Assembly (NCBI GenBank): GCA_905616435.1
Contig: CAJQSU010000010.1
Coordinates: 1 to 8,061, forward strand
Length of the DNA: 8,061 bases
Direction: 5' to 3'
Source: an uncultured Candidatus Pelagibacter sp.
GTDB lineage: Bacteria; Pseudomonadota; Alphaproteobacteria; Pelagibacterales; Pelagibacteraceae
The notes under the pieces were generated by a model that saw only the letters and a program-made list of their open reading frames with translations, ran no database searches and was not told the origin of the DNA. Made by a program: the position numbers and the translations under genes. The first letter of the stretch is position 1; the number at the start of each line of letters is the position of its first letter. Positions 6,270 to 8,061 of this stretch are shown here, in pieces.

Positions 6270-6747
6270 GAAATCTGAATACCTTAATTTTTATAATAAT
6301 TTGATAAAATTAACCACAAATAAATCTTTATACAAAGGTGTTTTCAACAAACAAGATAGTTTTAGTGATAGATTGACTTTATTTTTATTGCATTTTGCTT
6401 TTATTCTTAAGGAGTTTAAAAGTGACAAAATTGATGATATTGATAAAAAATTACAAGAATTATATGATTTTAATTTTAGACAACTAGAATTGAGTATTAG
6501 GGAAATAGGTTATGGAGATCAGTCTATTAATAAAAAGATGAAAGATTACATTAATTTATTTCATAGCATCATATCAGAAATACATTTTTGGAATGAGCTA
6601 GAATTGATTAAAAAAAAAGAAAAGTTGTCTATGTTTTTGCAAAATTTTGATGATATTGAATATTTCGTTGATTATTTTAACAATTTTAGCAAAGATCTTT
6701 CAAAAAATAATTTGAATTCTTATCTAAAAAGTGTAAATAGTCACTAA
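6268..6747 (+). CDS. Ubiquinol-cytochrome c chaperone family protein (Cbp3-like bc1 assembly factor)
   Basis: Soluble 159-residue helical protein of the family named after yeast Cbp3, which helps assemble cytochrome b and the bc1 complex. The family signature is visible in order: [16 protein letters not shown] (9-24, family Y..I...R.P.fY), [14 protein letters not shown] (34-47, family RF..L.LH..L.L), [23 protein letters not shown] (62-84, family Q.LFD..F.dmD..LREMGVGD), then [16 protein letters not shown] (89-104), matching the K.vk.m...FygR. segment. The GYGD motif carries Tyr for the usual Val. The start overlaps the bamE start, and the only nearby alternative is TTG at 6301, which would lose part of the first motif. 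It is followed after 2 nt by rpmF. In many alphaproteobacteria a DUF177/YceD gene sits between these two; none is here. Confidence 0.82.
   Translation: MKSEYLNFYNNLIKLTTNKSLYKGVFNKQDSFSDRLTLFLLHFAFILKEFKSDKIDDIDKKLQELYDFNFRQLELSIREIGYGDQSINKKMKDYINLFHSIISEIHFWNELELIKKKEKLSMFLQNFDDIEYFVDYFNNFSKDLSKNNLNSYLKSVNSH
6290..6319 (-). promoter_or_regulatory. Weak candidate promoter for bamE, inside the chaperone coding sequence
   Basis: Read on the minus strand, TTGTGG (6319-6314) is followed after 18 nt by TATAAA (6295-6290), about 20 nt upstream of the bamE ATG. The -10 box is good (five of six) and the -35 is poor beyond TTG. An AAGG on the same strand (6285-6282) lies 12 nt before the ATG, rather far for a ribosome-binding site. 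Because the two start codons overlap, any bamE promoter must lie in the other gene's coding region, which is the main support for this call. Confidence 0.22.
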
Positions 6748-6749
6748 TT

Positions 6750-6932
6750 ATGGCTGTACCAAAACGAAAACAATCACCTTCAAGAACTGGAATGCGGAGA
6801 GCTCAAAATATGAAGTTTTCTTCTAAAAATATTGTTGAGGATAAGAAATCTGGTGAATATAGATTATCACATCATTTAGACTTAAAAACAGGTATGTACA
6901 AAGGTCGACAAGTTTTAGACCCCAAAGAATAA
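6750..6932 (+). CDS. rpmF: Large-subunit ribosomal protein bL32
   Basis: 60-residue basic protein of the 50S subunit. The start [19 protein letters not shown] is the classic L32 N-terminus, and the rest, with [20 protein letters not shown] (30-49) and YKGRQVL, is the alphaproteobacterial form. There are no cysteines, so it is the zinc-free type of L32. The ATG is 2 nt after the chaperone stop and has no Shine-Dalgarno sequence, suggesting coupled or SD-less initiation. plsX follows, the well-known rpmF-plsX linkage of ribosome and lipid synthesis genes. Confidence 0.97.
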   Translation: MAVPKRKQSPSRTGMRRAQNMKFSSKNIVEDKKSGEYRLSHHLDLKTGMYKGRQVLDPKE

Positions 6933-6945
6933 TTATTATTAATAC

Positions 6946-7947
6946 ATGGCATCAATGATTAAAATTGCAGTTGATGCAATGGGTGGTGACAACTCACCTG
7001 AAAAAGTAATAAATGGTATTATTCATCACTACGCTACAAATAAAGATATTTTTTATAAAATTTTTGGTGATGAACAGAAGATTGTTAAATATATAAAAAA
7101 TAAAATTAATAAAGATAATTATCTAATAGTTAATACTTTAAATATAGTGTCGAGTGAAGACAGTCCATTGGAAGCTGCAAAAAGAGGTAAAGATACCAGC
7201 ATGTGGTTAGCGGTCGAAAGCGTTAAAAAGAAAGATTGTGATATTGTTATTTCTGCTGGTAATACTGGTGCATTCCTGGTCATTTCAAAACTAAATTTAA
7301 AGATGATTGAAAATATAGATAAACCAGCTTTGTCAGCTTTATGGCCCAATAAAAAAGGAATGAGTGTAGTGCTAGATCTTGGTGCTAATATTGAATGTAG
7401 TTCAAAAAATTTATTTGATTTTTCAATAATGGGTGCGTCTTTATATAAATCTTTGTACCCTCAAGAAACTCCAAATGTAGCATTGCTAAATATCGGATCA
7501 GAAGAACTCAAAGGCAATGAAACAATCAAGGAAACTTATAAAATATTAAATGAAAAAAAATCTAAATATTTTAATTTTGATGGATATATAGAAGGCAATC
7601 AATTAATGCATGGAAATGTAAATGTAATAGTTTCAGATGGTTTCACGGGTAACGTCGCCCTTAAAACTGCAGAAGGCACTGCAAATTTTGTGATAGATGA
7701 ACTCAAAAAAGCTCTAAGTGGAACATTAATTGGAAAAATTTCTTCATTATTAAATATTTCAAATTTGAAAAAATTTAAAAAAAGATTGGATCCGAGGTTA
7801 TATAATGGTGCAATTTTTATTGGTTTGGACTCTCCAGTTGTAAAAAGTCACGGTGGTACAGATTATATTGGTTTTTCTAACTCACTTGATGTTTGTTGCA
7901 GAATAATTAAAGGTGATCTAATAGAAAAGATTAAGAAAAATATTTAG
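6946..7947 (+). CDS. plsX: Phosphate acyltransferase PlsX (acyl-ACP:phosphate)
   Basis: Makes acyl-phosphate from acyl-ACP and phosphate; PlsY then uses it to acylate glycerol-3-phosphate in phospholipid synthesis. It acts peripherally at the membrane. The 333 residues are normal. Signature segments are: IAVDAMGGDNSPEKVINGI (7-25), SSEDSPLEAAKRGKDTSM (69-86), VISAGNTGAF (101-110), VVLDLGAN (141-148), LLNIGSEELKGNE (180-191), FDGYIEGNQL (211-220), VSDGFTGNVALKTAEG (229-244), and LDPRLYNGAIFIGL with VVKSHGGTD (281-306). The family usually starts MIKIAVDAMGGD, so ATG 6955 (residue 4) is an equally credible start; neither site has a Shine-Dalgarno sequence. It sits 13 nt after rpmF and 2 nt before ihfA. 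In many relatives fabH comes next; here it does not. Confidence 0.97.
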   Translation: MASMIKIAVDAMGGDNSPEKVINGIIHHYATNKDIFYKIFGDEQKIVKYIKNKINKDNYLIVNTLNIVSSEDSPLEAAKRGKDTSMWLAVESVKKKDCDIVISAGNTGAFLVISKLNLKMIENIDKPALSALWPNKKGMSVVLDLGANIECSSKNLFDFSIMGASLYKSLYPQETPNVALLNIGSEELKGNETIKETYKILNEKKSKYFNFDGYIEGNQLMHGNVNVIVSDGFTGNVALKTAEGTANFVIDELKKALSGTLIGKISSLLNISNLKKFKKRLDPRLYNGAIFIGLDSPVVKSHGGTDYIGFSNSLDVCCRIIKGDLIEKIKKNI

Positions 7948-7949
7948 AT

Positions 7950-8061
7950 ATGAGAATTAACTTAACTAAAAAAGATTTAGTTAACTTAATTTATATGCAA
8001 ATAGGGTTCTCAAAAAAGATTTCTGTAAACCTTATTGATGACTTTTTTCTAACAATTGTTG
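7950..8061 (+). CDS. ihfA: Integration host factor alpha subunit, 5' fragment running off the right edge
   Basis: Thirty-seven codons are visible with no stop. The translation begins MRINLTKKDLVNLIYMQIGF and continues with a second helix (SKKISVNLIDDFFLTIV). This is the N-terminal helix-turn-helix dimerisation arm of the HU/IHF family: LTK.DL...[IV]....G.SK......[VL]...F..I. IHF bends DNA at specific sites in recombination, replication and promoter architecture. HU has the same fold; the position after rpmF-plsX and the NLTKKDL start favour IHF alpha, as this is its usual alphaproteobacterial location. The beta-arm and the distinguishing C-terminal region lie outside the window. It starts 2 nt after the plsX stop with no SD. 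Confidence 0.82.
   Translation, partial: MRINLTKKDLVNLIYMQIGFSKKISVNLIDDFFLTIV

Noticed and set aside
7119..7349. 76-codon minus-strand open frame in plsX
   Set aside because: Shadow of conserved plsX coding sequence.
1..8061. Mobile element, defence system, CRISPR array or novel gene cassette
   Set aside because: No transposase, integrase, repeats with spacers, terminal repeats or unfamiliar gene cluster was found; every gene fits a known housekeeping family.

Overview
The window looks like core-genome DNA from a very A+T-rich, streamlined alphaproteobacterium, most likely of the SAR11/Pelagibacterales type. This is inferred from four things: strongly A+T-biased codons with Lys/Asn/Ile-rich proteins, almost no intergenic DNA, alphaproteobacterial family members (a ubiquinol-cytochrome c chaperone and an alphaproteobacterial-style L32), and the gene neighbourhood. 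No plasmid, phage, transposon, CRISPR, tRNA or rRNA signal was found.

Layout. Positions 1-3614 (+) hold a tight co-directional cluster: the 3' end of ribD, then ribE (riboflavin synthase), a ribB fused to a degenerate ribA-like domain, ribH (lumazine synthase), nusB and thiL. Consecutive genes are 1 nt apart or overlap by 14, 1, 4 and 8 nt. The cluster can make riboflavin from the GTP cyclohydrolase II product and from ribulose-5-phosphate, but the cyclohydrolase itself must be encoded elsewhere. It ends with thiL, the last step of thiamine diphosphate synthesis. After a 79-nt gap, the only sizeable one, comes hppA (3694-5799, +), a K+-independent-type proton-pumping membrane pyrophosphatase, followed by a strong intrinsic terminator.

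A convergent lipoprotein gene of the BamE/SmpA family (5808-6269, -) comes next, and the hppA terminator lies inside its 3' coding end. Its start codon overlaps, on the opposite strand, the start codon of a bc1-complex assembly chaperone (6268-6747, +). That gene leads into rpmF (ribosomal protein L32), plsX (phospholipid precursor synthesis) and the 5' end of ihfA (integration host factor alpha), with gaps of 2, 13 and 2 nt.

No new multi-gene system is visible; every gene falls in a known family. The points worth a second look are architectural: the RibA-like domain without catalytic residues, the CATG-shared divergent start codons, the terminator embedded in coding sequence, the palindrome over the hppA ribosome-binding site, and the apparent absence of yceD and fabH from positions where many relatives carry them.
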